Assembly: GCF_009928685.1 (NCBI RefSeq)
Contig: NZ_WWEO01000036.1
Coordinates: 1 to 64,000, forward strand
Reading direction: 5' to 3'
Origin: Mucilaginibacter agri
GTDB lineage: Bacteria > Bacteroidota > Bacteroidia > Sphingobacteriales > Sphingobacteriaceae
Length of the DNA stretch: 64,000 nucleotides
This document shows, piece by piece, positions 7,697-15,972 of this stretch (its first letter is position 1; each line of letters begins with the position of its first letter). Made by a program: the position numbers and the translations under genes. The notes below the pieces were generated by a model that did no database searches, was not told where the DNA came from, and was given only the letters and a program-made list of their open reading frames with translations.

Positions 7697-7822
7697 TACG
7701 CGAGCGTACTTGAGTCCATTTAAGCAAGTAACGCCTAATTAACTATGACCATAAGGGGTTAAAGATTCTTTATTTTCTAAATTACTTATGGCTACTGCCC
7801 CTTATGCTGGCGCGAGCGTGCC
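7697..7822. repeat. Stem-loop repeat with CGAGCGT elements
   Basis: CATAAGGGG (7750-7758) pairs exactly with CCCCTTATG (7798-7806). CGAGCGT copies lie nearby at about 7699 and 7810. The whole 209-base gap 7649-7857 contains no reading frame I can support. Confidence 0.55.
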
Positions 7823-7857
7823 ACTCGTATTCATTTCGGTTTAACGATATTTAACAC

Positions 7858-8310
7858 CTATTTTAAGTCTTTTACGATTTTTAATGGTTTTAAATAATAA
7901 ATTGAATCATTCGCCAGCAACAGGAAACTGCTTCGCTTAGCTTTATTATCACCATTGCTTATTATTACTTTATATAAACTGCTGTCGACAGTAACCAAGG
8001 TCATAAAATTTCGAAGATTAGTTTGCTCTTCAACTTCATGAATAACAGAATTGATTTTTTCTTTAGTATAAGGTTGAGCTATAGCCTTGAGTTTATGCTT
8101 AAGCTCCTGGGCTAAAATGGTTTGAAAACTGGGCTCATAAGTTCCTCCCGTCGGTTCCGGTTCATAATGTACCTCATTAAGGCTATTGATATTACAGGAA
8201 CGCTCGCCATTAATTTTTCCCAAATAAAAAAAAGCTACAGCATTAAATAAAAGTAATCCCACCACTAACGTCAATCTGACATTCCAGCGGCTTAATTTTT
8301 TAATTGCCAT
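7858..8310 (-). CDS. Hypothetical single-pass membrane protein
   Basis: A 150-residue protein with one hydrophobic segment near the N-terminus (LTLVVGLLLFNAVAFFYLG, about residues 12-30) preceded by basic residues. This predicts a membrane anchor with a soluble periplasmic part. The body has no recognisable domain. The gene follows the GH92 gene by 30 bases on the same strand and may be cotranscribed with it, but there is no sign that it takes part in sugar metabolism. Function unknown. Confidence 0.6.
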   Translation of the reverse strand: MAIKKLSRWNVRLTLVVGLLLFNAVAFFYLGKINGERSCNINSLNEVHYEPEPTGGTYEPSFQTILAQELKHKLKAIAQPYTKEKINSVIHEVEEQTNLRNFMTLVTVDSSLYKVIISNGDNKAKRSSFLLLANDSIYYLKPLKIVKDLK

Positions 8311-8340
8311 AGCTACTTTTTTTCTTCAAGTACTTACATT

Positions 8341-10638
8341 TTATTTATGGCTGCTACCCATATAAAACACCAGCTCGCCACCATTAGTAATATCACTATG
8401 CTTTATTGTAAGACCATTAAGTGGCTTACCATTGAGAGTCATCTTCTGGATGTAAACATTCTTGTCGCTTTGGTTTTTCACAACGATGGTAAAGGTTTTC
8501 CCATTATCCAGGTTAATAACGGCATTATTAATTGCCGGGCTACCGATTGAGTATTCGTCAGACCCTGGGGCCACCGGATAAAAACCGATGGTACTGAAGA
8601 TATACCAGGCACTCATTTGACCAGTATCATCATTACCACCTAAACCATCAGGCGCTGGTCCATACATTTTTTTCAGGATCATACGGATGCGCTCCTGTGT
8701 TTTCCAGGGCTTGTCTGTCCAGTTATATAAATAGGCTACGTGGTGGCTTGGCTCGTTACCATGTACGTAGTTGCCGATAATACCATCGCGGGTAATATCT
8801 TCGGTCTCAGCAAAAAACTTATCCGGCAACTGCATGGTGAATAGTGAATCCAGATATCTAACTACTCTTTTATTACCGCCCATTAATTCAATCAATCCTT
8901 TTGGATCTTGCGGAGCAAACAGGGTGTAGTTCCATGAGTTACCTTCAATAAAGCCCTGGTTAATGGTTGTCAACGCATCAAAGTTTTTGCGGAAGGTACC
9001 ATCAGCGAGTTTAGGGCGCATAAAGCCAACCTTAGGATCGTATACGTTTTTATAGTTCTGCGAACGTTTGATAAACTCTTCGTAAATATCATTACGGTTT
9101 AATTTCTTAGCCAGTTGAGCGATAGCCCAATCATCATAAGCATACTCTAAGGTTGACGATACCGAAACCCCGCTCCTCTCGTCGGGGATGTAGCCTTTGT
9201 CCATGTACTCGCCTATTCCTTCATAATCTCGGTGACGGGCGGTGGCAACGCAGGCATCAAGTGCTTTGTTAGCGTCAAAATCAACATTCCCTTTAATTAC
9301 GGCATCAGCAATTACAGCAACACTGTGATAGCCACTCATACACCAGTTTTCGTTGCCTGAGTTTGACCATACAGGTAGCATGTGCTCGGGGCTTTGGTCG
9401 TAATGTTTCAACATCGAATTCACCATGTCGGTATTACGTTTTGGGTCGATGATGTTAAACAGCGGATGCAATGCGCGGTAGGTGTCCCATAAAGAAAAAG
9501 TAGTGTAATTGGTAAAACCATCGGCCTTGTGTACGTTTTGATCCAGTCCTTTATAGTTCCCGTCCAAATCCATATAAATGGTCGGGTTGATCATGGCGTG
9601 GTACATTGCCGTATAAAAATTCTGTTTCTCGGCAACACTTGGCGACTGGATTACAATTTTATGCAGTTCGTTTTCCCATTGCTTCTGTCCGGCTTCTTTA
9701 ATCTGGTTAAAATCCCAACCCGGCGCTTCGGCTTTCATATTGGCTAACGCGCCATCCATACTTACCGGCGACAGCGCTACTTTGATCTTTACTTTCTCTC
9801 CTTCGCCTGTTTTGAAATCAAACCAGGCTTTGATTTGCTTTCCGGCTATCTCGGGGAAATTTTTGTTAGCATTGAATTTTCCCCAGAAACCGCGGTACAC
9901 ACTTTTAGTATCGTAATTTTTAAATCCATGTGCTATGAAAGCTTTAGAGAACGACATGGCAAAATAGAGTACGCGTGTACGCGCCCAGCCATTGGTTTGC
10001 CTGAAACCGATAACCGTGCTATCATTAACTACCCGTAAATATGTCCACACATTTTTCTCCGGATAGTTATATATCCCGGCCATCATATCCAGTATGATAT
10101 GCGCATCGTCCGCTTTAGGAAAGGTGTATTGATGTACGCCTACACGGGTTGTTGAAGTCAATTCGGCAGTAATGTTATGATCGTCGAGCTTTACCTTATA
10201 ATAGTTGGCTTCGCTTACCTCGTTCTGATGCGAGAATGCCGAGCGATAACCGCTCAGTGGTTTATCTGCTGTACCGGGGTTTAATTGCAAAGCACCAGTG
10301 GTTGGCATAATTAATATATCGCCCAGGTCCGAGTGCCCGGTTCCACTAAAGTGGGTATGGCTGAACCCTACGATTGTTTTATCGTCATACTGATAGCCGG
10401 CGCAGTATTTATACACGTCGGGGTTATATTTTCCGTTCAGTACATAACTTGGGGTATCAGTTTCAGGGCTTAGTTGCACCATACCAAAAGGCACGGTAGC
10501 ACCCGGATAGGTATGGCCCATACGCTGCGTACCTATAATAGGCTTTACATATTGAACCAGGTTTTCATTTTTTACAGTCTGTGCGTTTACAGCCATGTGG
10601 CCCAGCACCATTGTTATCAGCAGCAGCTTTTTCTTCAT
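8341..10638 (-). CDS. GH92 family alpha-mannosidase (secreted)
   Basis: A 765-residue glycoside hydrolase family 92 protein, a calcium-dependent exo-acting alpha-mannosidase family. The start at 10638 gives a signal peptide (MKKKLLLITMVLGHMAVNA). Family motifs seen: KPIIGTQRMGHTYPGATVPF near the N-terminus, HTHFSGTGHSDLGD, SLWDTYRALHPL, and the C-terminal GGNDDTGQMSAWYIFSTIGF. Length fits the family. Members differ in linkage preference (1,2; 1,3; 1,4; 1,6), which I cannot assign. It probably trims host, fungal or yeast mannans in the periplasm. A -7 box TATATTTG lies at 10663-10656. Confidence 0.9.
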   Translation of the reverse strand: MKKKLLLITMVLGHMAVNAQTVKNENLVQYVKPIIGTQRMGHTYPGATVPFGMVQLSPETDTPSYVLNGKYNPDVYKYCAGYQYDDKTIVGFSHTHFSGTGHSDLGDILIMPTTGALQLNPGTADKPLSGYRSAFSHQNEVSEANYYKVKLDDHNITAELTSTTRVGVHQYTFPKADDAHIILDMMAGIYNYPEKNVWTYLRVVNDSTVIGFRQTNGWARTRVLYFAMSFSKAFIAHGFKNYDTKSVYRGFWGKFNANKNFPEIAGKQIKAWFDFKTGEGEKVKIKVALSPVSMDGALANMKAEAPGWDFNQIKEAGQKQWENELHKIVIQSPSVAEKQNFYTAMYHAMINPTIYMDLDGNYKGLDQNVHKADGFTNYTTFSLWDTYRALHPLFNIIDPKRNTDMVNSMLKHYDQSPEHMLPVWSNSGNENWCMSGYHSVAVIADAVIKGNVDFDANKALDACVATARHRDYEGIGEYMDKGYIPDERSGVSVSSTLEYAYDDWAIAQLAKKLNRNDIYEEFIKRSQNYKNVYDPKVGFMRPKLADGTFRKNFDALTTINQGFIEGNSWNYTLFAPQDPKGLIELMGGNKRVVRYLDSLFTMQLPDKFFAETEDITRDGIIGNYVHGNEPSHHVAYLYNWTDKPWKTQERIRMILKKMYGPAPDGLGGNDDTGQMSAWYIFSTIGFYPVAPGSDEYSIGSPAINNAVINLDNGKTFTIVVKNQSDKNVYIQKMTLNGKPLNGLTIKHSDITNGGELVFYMGSSHK

Positions 10639-10655
10639 GAGGGTAACTTGTGCGC

Positions 10656-10663
10656 CAAATATA
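10656..10663 (-). promoter_or_regulatory. Bacteroidota -7 box TATATTTG for the GH92 gene
   Basis: A perfect TAnnTTTG on the minus strand, 17 bases from the chosen ATG. It lies inside a longer upstream reading-frame extension, which supports 10638 as the true start. No well-placed -33 TTG is seen. Confidence 0.5.
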
Positions 10664-10708
10664 AAACTTAGTGCCAAGTATTAATGTATGTATATTGCCA
10701 ATATGTCA

Positions 10709-10727
10709 TTACATTTAGGTAATGTAA
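10709..10727. promoter_or_regulatory. Inverted repeat between divergent GH92 and LemA genes
   Basis: TTACATT-TAGGT-AATGTAA is a perfect 7-bp inverted repeat with a 5-base spacer, in the 146-base divergent promoter region. It could be an operator for either gene; the regulator is unknown. Confidence 0.35.
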
Positions 10728-10784
10728 CAACGGTATACAATTTGCATCTAATCACTAAATTCAAAAAAATAAAATCAATCTAAG

Positions 10785-11363
10785 ATGAAACGATTATTAA
10801 CAGCAATATTTGTGGTAGTGGCTGCTATGTCATTAAGTTCATGCAGTTACAATAGTATTGTTAAAATGGACGAAGAAAGCAAAGCAAAGTGGGGTACTGT
10901 ACAAAGCCAGTATCAGCGCCGCGCAGACTTAATTCCCAACCTGGTATCTACCGTTAAAGGTGTTGCCAATTTCGAAAAAAGCACCTTAACAGCAGTTACC
11001 GAAGCCCGCGCCAAAGCAACTTCTATACAAGTTGATCCAACCAAGTTAACTCCCGAAACTGTACAGAAATACCAGGAAGCGCAAGGCCAGTTAAGTACTG
11101 CCTTAGGTCGTTTATTGGTAGCATCAGAAAACTACCCTAACTTAAAGGCTAACGAAAACTTTACTGCCTTACAGGCACAGTTAGAAGGTACAGAAAACCG
11201 CATCAGCGTTGCCCGTATAGATTTTAATAATTCTGTACAGCAATACAACAGCAAGATTCGCGAATTCCCGGCTAACTTAACTGCTAAAATGTTCGGTTTT
11301 GTGCCTAAAGGATACTTCCAGGCAGATGCAGCTTCGCAAGCAGCGCCGAAAGTAAGTTTCTAA
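10785..11363 (+). CDS. LemA family lipoprotein
   Basis: A 192-residue LemA family protein. The signal peptide ends in a lipobox (MSLSSC, cysteine about residue 20). The helical LemA core is clear: QSQYQRRADLIPNLVSTVKGVANFE, then EARAKA, LLVASENYPNLKANENF and an IAVARxxFN-type segment (ISVARIDFNNSVQQYN). The end, FPANLTAKMFGFVPKGYF, is the typical LemA close. The protein is probably tethered to a membrane with its helical bundle exposed. LemA genes very often sit next to TPM-domain genes, as here. Molecular function is not established. Confidence 0.9.
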   Translation: MKRLLTAIFVVVAAMSLSSCSYNSIVKMDEESKAKWGTVQSQYQRRADLIPNLVSTVKGVANFEKSTLTAVTEARAKATSIQVDPTKLTPETVQKYQEAQGQLSTALGRLLVASENYPNLKANENFTALQAQLEGTENRISVARIDFNNSVQQYNSKIREFPANLTAKMFGFVPKGYFQADAASQAAPKVSF

Positions 11364-11364
11364 T

Positions 11365-11464
11365 TTAATGATAGAATGCTAGAGTGATAGAATGAGTATT
11401 GCGCATTCTAACATCTACTCATTCTTTCATTCAAAATTGAATAATTCACTCATTCTATCATTAA
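11365..11464. repeat. Long palindromic spacer between lemA and the TPM gene
   Basis: TTAATGATAGAATG (11365-11378) pairs perfectly with 11451-11464, and TGATAGAATGAGT (11385-11397) pairs perfectly with 11448-11460. The left arm is thus duplicated. It may form a hairpin in the lemA-TPM transcript. Confidence 0.7.
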
Positions 11465-11467
11465 GTT

Positions 11468-11902
11468 ATGGACGTATTTAACGACGAAGAGCAGCAACAA
11501 ATCCGCAAGGCGATTGAGTCTGCCGAGAAAAATACATCGGGAGAGATAAGGGTGTGTATCGAAAAAAACTGCAGTGAAGAAGTGCTCGACCGTGCTGCCA
11601 AATACTTTTACCAGCTGGATATGGAAAAAACACGGCTGCGTAATGGCGTACTGGTTTACCTGGCTACTGTAGACCGTAAGTTTGCCATTATTGGCGACGC
11701 CGGTATTAATGCAGCCGTACCGCCCGATTTTTGGGATGAAACCAAGAACGAAATGCTGGAGCAGTTTAAACAAGGCAATTTGGTAGAAGGTATAGTTGTT
11801 GGTCTTAACCGCGCTGGTTTGCAGCTGCAAAAATACTTCCCGTATCAGTTAGACGACAAAAATGAGCTACCTGATGACATCGCCTTCATGGATGGCAATT
11901 AA
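11468..11902 (+). CDS. TPM domain protein, soluble
   Basis: A 144-residue protein made of one TPM (Psb32/MOLO-1) domain: IRKAIESAEKNTSGEIRVCIEKNC, NGVLVYLATVDRKFAIIGDAGI, then PPDFWDETKNEMLEQFKQGNLVEGI. It has no signal peptide or membrane segment, unlike its neighbour, so it would be cytosolic or anchored through partners. It lies between lemA and a second TPM gene 11 bases downstream. The TPM fold has been linked to phosphatase-like or assembly roles in plants; no bacterial activity can be assigned. Confidence 0.85.
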   Translation: MDVFNDEEQQQIRKAIESAEKNTSGEIRVCIEKNCSEEVLDRAAKYFYQLDMEKTRLRNGVLVYLATVDRKFAIIGDAGINAAVPPDFWDETKNEMLEQFKQGNLVEGIVVGLNRAGLQLQKYFPYQLDDKNELPDDIAFMDGN

Positions 11903-11913
11903 CCCCTATTATC

Positions 11914-12720
11914 ATGTTTAAGAAATTATTACTGGTTTTTGGCCTTCTATTATCCTGCTTCCTTACCCGGGCACAGGAATTTCCGCCGAAACCAAATACA
12001 TTGGTTGCCGACTTTACCAACACCCTTTCTGAAAGCGACAAGCAAACTTTAGAAAACAAACTGGTTGCGTTTGACGATTCTACATCTACCCAGGTAGCGG
12101 TTGTACTTATAAAATCAGTCGGCGACTACGATATCAACGAGTATGGCACCATGCTTGGCCGCAAATGGGGCATTGGTCAGAAAGATAAAAATAACGGCAT
12201 ATTGGTACTCGTTGCCATAAATGACCGCAAGGTTAGTATACAAACCGGGTATGGCGCCGAAGGCGCCTTACCAGATGCTATTACAAATCAGATCATTCAG
12301 CAGGATATTAAGCCATACTTTAAAAATGGCGACTATTTCGGCGGCTTAAATGTAGCTACAGATCATATTATCCAATACACCAAAGGCGAATACAAAGCCG
12401 ATCCGAACAGGAAAAAACACAACGGCAAAGATACCGGCGGCGGCAGTGCCGGCTTTATCATCATCATTGTAGTGTTTATACTTATTATAGTATTCAAAAA
12501 CCGCGGAGGCGGTGGTGGTGGCGGCCGGATCATAGGCAGTCGCGGCGGCGCCAGTCCGCTATGGTGGTTCCTGGCCGGCAATATGCTAGGCAACAGCGGC
12601 CGTGGCGGTAGCGACTGGGGAGGCTTCTCCGGCGGGGGCGGAGGCTCTGGCGGCGGAGGTGGCTTCGGCGGTTTCGGTGGTGGCAGCTTCGGCGGTGGTG
12701 GTAGCAGCGGAAGCTGGTAG
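11914..12720 (+). CDS. TPM domain protein with glycine-rich tail (YgcG-like)
   Basis: A 268-residue membrane protein. A signal peptide (LLLVFGLLLSCFLTRAQ) is followed by a TPM domain (about 28-150: VADFTNTLSESDKQTLENKL, NNGILVLVAINDRKVSIQTGYGAEG). A transmembrane helix comes next (FIIIIVVFILIIVF, about 187-200), then an extremely Gly/Ser-rich tail to the C-terminus. This is the YgcG/PF04536 layout. It probably works at the membrane with LemA and the soluble TPM protein. The Gly-rich coding strand makes an artefactual proline-rich frame on the other strand. Confidence 0.88.
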   Translation: MFKKLLLVFGLLLSCFLTRAQEFPPKPNTLVADFTNTLSESDKQTLENKLVAFDDSTSTQVAVVLIKSVGDYDINEYGTMLGRKWGIGQKDKNNGILVLVAINDRKVSIQTGYGAEGALPDAITNQIIQQDIKPYFKNGDYFGGLNVATDHIIQYTKGEYKADPNRKKHNGKDTGGGSAGFIIIIVVFILIIVFKNRGGGGGGGRIIGSRGGASPLWWFLAGNMLGNSGRGGSDWGGFSGGGGGSGGGGGFGGFGGGSFGGGGSSGSW

Positions 12721-12733
12721 CTTTTTAGAGTCA

Positions 12734-12749
12734 AGAGACAAGAATCAAG
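12734..12749. repeat. Reverse-complement copy of the CTTGATTCTTGTCTCT repeat
   Basis: AGAGACAAGAATCAAG is the exact reverse complement of bases 1838-1853. Both copies lie just beyond the stop codons of genes. Confidence 0.65.
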
Positions 12750-12805
12750 ACAAGCTCATCGTTGCACCTTAATAAGACTTAGAAATTCATAACCTTGTAA
12801 TTATT

Positions 12806-12844
12806 GAAAGGTGTCTGTAATTTAACAGGCACCTTTCTTTTTTT
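12806..12844 (+). terminator. Rho-independent terminator after lemA-TPM-TPM
   Basis: GAAAGGTGTCTGT pairs with ACAGGCACCTTTC (13 bp, one G-U pair) around a short loop and is followed by a run of seven T. It closes the LemA/TPM transcription unit. Confidence 0.85.
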
Positions 12845-12880
12845 ATTCACACATTTGCGCATACAATGATATCATACTTA

Positions 12881-13429
12881 ATGAAAGATCTTACCTGGAA
12901 AAAACTGTCATCTACGTACGTACATAAAGGCCCTTGGGCTACCCTCCGTCAGGACAAATGCGAAATGCCCGATGGCCGCATTGTTGAAGACTACTTTGTG
13001 CTCGAATACCCTAACTGGGTAAACGCAGTAGCCATAACCGAAGAAAATAAAGTTTTGATGGTTCGTCAGTACCGCCATGCAGCAGGCATCGTTTCATTAG
13101 AAATCCCCGGTGGTGTAATTGATGGCGACGAAGCTCCCGAACATGCCGTTAGACGCGAATTATTAGAAGAAACCGGCTACGAATTTGATAAGGTAGAATT
13201 TATCGGTTCTGTATATCCTAACCCATCTACTGCCAATAATATTACTTACGGTTACCTGGCTACTGGTGGCAAAAAAGTAACCGGCCAATCTTTAGATGAG
13301 CATGAAGAACTGATTGTAGAAGAGTATACCATTGAAGAAGTAAAGCAGTTATTGCTAGACCATAAAATACCACAGGCGTTGCATTGTACAGCTCTGTTTT
13401 ATGCTTTGATCAAGTTGGGGGTGCTGTAG
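12881..13429 (+). CDS. NUDIX hydrolase, ADP-ribose pyrophosphatase-like
   Basis: A 182-residue protein. The complete Nudix box G-x5-E-x7-REUxEExGU reads GVIDGDEAPEHAVRRELLEETGY. The upstream beta strands (WVNAVAITEENKVLMVRQYRHA) and the following SVYPNPSTANNITYGYLA match the ADP-ribose pyrophosphatase branch, which splits ADP-ribose or related nucleoside diphosphate sugars with Mg2+. I start at MKDLTWKK (12881); an ATG at 12866 would add five residues. A single-gene unit after the terminator at 12844. Confidence 0.85.
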   Translation: MKDLTWKKLSSTYVHKGPWATLRQDKCEMPDGRIVEDYFVLEYPNWVNAVAITEENKVLMVRQYRHAAGIVSLEIPGGVIDGDEAPEHAVRRELLEETGYEFDKVEFIGSVYPNPSTANNITYGYLATGGKKVTGQSLDEHEELIVEEYTIEEVKQLLLDHKIPQALHCTALFYALIKLGVL

Positions 13430-13483
13430 AGCAATACCAAACCTTTTTGAAGCGTTTTTATTATTTAGTATATTAGTGTTGTT

Positions 13484-14014
13484 ATGAAAGATATACTTGA
13501 CATACCACGTACTGCCATGGAAGTATTTGAACTACTTCCGGAAGGAACTGCTTGTGAAGTAATCGATAATACACTTTACATGTCGCCTTCACCTACAACC
13601 AATCACCAGGAAATTTTAGGAAATATCTTTGCCGAAATTCATTACCATATTAAACATCGAAACTTGGGAAAAGCATTTATGGCCCCTTGCGATGTTTATC
13701 TTAATAATGGACAAAACGTAGTGCAGCCAGATATCCTGTTTATCAAAAAAGACCGGGGAAATATTATTCAGACTAAAGGCGTATACGGTTCGCCCGACCT
13801 GATCATTGAAATTTTATCTACCAATAAAATTCATGATCAGGAAAGAAAATTGGAATTGTACCGTCAAAACCTGGTTCCCGAATATGTTATTATCGACCCT
13901 GAAACCAAACAGGTTTGGCATTATATTTTGATTGGCGGTAAGTATTCTGAGAAAATCGGTTCAGATCATAAAAGCTTGAATCTGGAACAACTCGATTTGG
14001 TGCTATCCTTTTAA
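13484..14014 (+). CDS. Uma2 family (DUF820) nuclease-fold protein
   Basis: A 176-residue protein of the Uma2/DUF820 family, which has a PD-(D/E)XK nuclease-like fold. Visible core elements: an early YMSPSPTTNHQEI segment, VVQPDILFIKK (the D of the PDxx motif), SPDLIIEILS with the catalytic-type acidic residue, and ERKLELYRQN with the K. Typical ending: EYVIIDPETKQVWHYIL. These proteins are abundant in cyanobacteria and some Bacteroidota; no biological substrate is known. It is convergent with the next gene, touching at its stop codon. Confidence 0.82.
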   Translation: MKDILDIPRTAMEVFELLPEGTACEVIDNTLYMSPSPTTNHQEILGNIFAEIHYHIKHRNLGKAFMAPCDVYLNNGQNVVQPDILFIKKDRGNIIQTKGVYGSPDLIIEILSTNKIHDQERKLELYRQNLVPEYVIIDPETKQVWHYILIGGKYSEKIGSDHKSLNLEQLDLVLSF

Positions 14015-14479
14015 TTATTCCGGGCAATTATCTTTAAGCCGGGTATCAACCACGTAAATAATCTTCCAGCCTGCGGTGGTTTTCATCAATTGAAATGAAT
14101 CAATACCGCAATGGCTGAACTTGTCGCCGCGATAAAACTTATAGGGTGCCCATACACTGGCGAGGTTACCGTTTATTTTTATTTCTTCGATACTTACCCG
14201 TTCGTCCCATACATCCGGGTGCGGTGTCCCGATGGCTTTGGCAAAATCCTGAAGCGTCTCTCCGCTAACCAACTTGGTTTCGCCCGCAGCAGAAGCAGAG
14301 ATCGAATGAAATACTGCTTTTTTATCAAATGCAGTCTTAAGCAAAGTACTATCACCTTTGCGCATTCCATCAAAAAGAATACTAATAGTTTTTTTGATAG
14401 CCTCTTTTTCGGCGGACTGATCTTGAGCGGCTACAGCCAAACTCATACCGAGCAGCACCAGGCTTAATAATACTTTCAT
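14015..14479 (-). CDS. NTF2-like (SnoaL/DUF4440-type) secreted protein
   Basis: A 154-residue protein with a cleavable signal peptide (MKVLLSLVLLGMSLAVAAQ). The NTF2-like domain shows an initial helix (KEAIKKTISILFDGMRKGDSTLLKTAF), a central ETLQDFAKAIG, and beta strands NLASVWAPYKFYRGDKFSHCGIDSFQLMKTTAGWKIIYVVDTR. This alpha-beta cone fold binds small ligands or acts as an enzyme, but no catalytic set can be assigned. It follows dnaA with a terminator between, so it is a separate unit. Confidence 0.78.
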   Translation of the reverse strand: MKVLLSLVLLGMSLAVAAQDQSAEKEAIKKTISILFDGMRKGDSTLLKTAFDKKAVFHSISASAAGETKLVSGETLQDFAKAIGTPHPDVWDERVSIEEIKINGNLASVWAPYKFYRGDKFSHCGIDSFQLMKTTAGWKIIYVVDTRLKDNCPE

Positions 14480-14494
14480 AAAACCAAGTTAAAC

Positions 14495-14520
14495 AAAAAA
14501 GCCCCGCAAAATGCGAGGCC
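14495..14520 (-). terminator. Terminator after dnaA
   Basis: On the minus strand GCCTCGC-ATTTT-GCGGGGC forms a seven-pair stem (one G-U) followed by six T (14500-14495). It sits 25 bases past the dnaA stop codon. Confidence 0.8.
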
Positions 14521-14544
14521 TCTGTTATTTGGGTTCGTAATTGG

Positions 14545-15972
14545 TTACGACATTTTCAGTTTCTTTTGAATATCGGCTACGTAACCTTTAAATTTCTTGT
14601 CAGTATCAATCAGGTCTTCTACAGTTTGGCAAGCATAGATCACAGTAGAGTGGTCGCGGCCGCCGAAGAAATGACCGATTGTTTTAAGTGAACTTTTAGT
14701 GTGTGCTTTAGCCAGGTACATCGAAATCTGACGGGCCTGTACAATTTCACGTTTACGGGTTTGTGATTTAAGCATCTCGATAGGCACTTCAAAATACTCG
14801 CAAACCAGGCTTTGAATATACTCCATCGAAATTTCTTTGGTCGAATTTTTAACAAAATTCTTCAGCATCTGCTTAGCCAAAGCCAAATCTATCTCCTTAC
14901 GGTTAAGGGTTGATTGCGCCAACAGCGAAACCATTGCACCTTCCAGCTCACGTACGTTATTATCGATATTGTGTGCTACGTACTCAATTACATCGTTAGA
15001 TAGTTCGATACCATCCTGATAGATCTTGTTTTTCAGGATTGCCATACGGGTTTCCAGATCAGGGATCTGCAGATCTGCTGAAAGGCCCCATTTAAAACGC
15101 GATAACAGGCGTTCTTCTAAACCAGCTAGATCTTTAGGCGCTTTATCTGAAGTGATGATCAGCTGCTTACCGGATTGATGCAAGTGGTTAAAAATGTGGA
15201 AGAAGAAATCCTGTGTTTTTTCTTTACCGGCAAAGTTATGCACATCGTCCATGATCAGCACATCAATAGCCTGGTAAAAATTAACGAAATCGTTAATGTT
15301 GTTATGCTTTAAGGCGTCAACAAACTGTTGGGTAAATTTTTCACACGATACATATAGTACCAGCTTATCCGGCAACGTGCGTTTGATCTCGTTACCTATT
15401 GCTTGTGCCAGGTGGGTTTTACCCAAACCAACACCGCCGTATATCATTAATGGGTTAAAAGAGGTGCCACCCGGTTTAGCTGCCACCGCATAACCTGCAG
15501 AACGCGCCAAGCGGTTGCAATCTCCTTCAACAAAGTTTTCGAAAGTGTAGTTCTGATTAAGCTGGGGATCTACATGCAGCTTTTTAAGCCCCGGTATTAC
15601 AAACGGATTTTTGATGTCCTTATTTATAGAAATGGGGATCGGCATTGACTGATTTTTCGCCTCGGCACCGTTGCCGTTAGATGGCATGTTTGTAGTATAT
15701 GGTTTACTTGATGAAGATTGCTCTACAACTATATTGTACTCTAAACGTCCTTCGTCGCCCAATTGTTTTTTTATGGTTTTACGAAGTAAGCCCACGTAGT
15801 GTTCTTCCAACCATTCGTAAAAGAATAAACTTGGTACTTGTATCGTTAAAACGCTACCATCAACCCTTAAAGCTTTTATCGGCTCGAACCAGGTTTTAAA
15901 GCTCTGGGCCGGGATGTTATCTTTAATGATCTGAAGACAGCTATTCCAAACGTTAGTACAAGTTTTTTCCAT
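14545..15972 (-). CDS. dnaA: Chromosomal replication initiator DnaA
   Basis: A 475-residue DnaA. Domain I (about 1-80) recruits helicase. A linker of about 60 residues follows. The AAA+ domain III has Walker A GGVGLGKT (179-186) and Walker B VLIMDDVHN. Domain IV ends with the DnaA-box-binding signature SLKTIGHFFGGRDHSTVIYA. It opens the origin when bound to ATP. A long AT-rich region (15973-16411) lies upstream. The neighbouring genes (NTF2-like, mutase) are not the dnaN/recF partners seen in many bacteria, as is common in Bacteroidota. Confidence 0.97.
   Translation of the reverse strand: MEKTCTNVWNSCLQIIKDNIPAQSFKTWFEPIKALRVDGSVLTIQVPSLFFYEWLEEHYVGLLRKTIKKQLGDEGRLEYNIVVEQSSSSKPYTTNMPSNGNGAEAKNQSMPIPISINKDIKNPFVIPGLKKLHVDPQLNQNYTFENFVEGDCNRLARSAGYAVAAKPGGTSFNPLMIYGGVGLGKTHLAQAIGNEIKRTLPDKLVLYVSCEKFTQQFVDALKHNNINDFVNFYQAIDVLIMDDVHNFAGKEKTQDFFFHIFNHLHQSGKQLIITSDKAPKDLAGLEERLLSRFKWGLSADLQIPDLETRMAILKNKIYQDGIELSNDVIEYVAHNIDNNVRELEGAMVSLLAQSTLNRKEIDLALAKQMLKNFVKNSTKEISMEYIQSLVCEYFEVPIEMLKSQTRKREIVQARQISMYLAKAHTKSSLKTIGHFFGGRDHSTVIYACQTVEDLIDTDKKFKGYVADIQKKLKMS

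Noticed and set aside
11450..11830. Minus-strand 126-residue frame over the first TPM gene
   Set aside because: It is a shadow of a clear TPM domain on the plus strand and has no recognisable content.
12363..12734. Minus-strand proline-rich frame of 123 residues
   Set aside because: It is the mirror of the glycine-rich tail of the TPM protein; base composition alone explains it.
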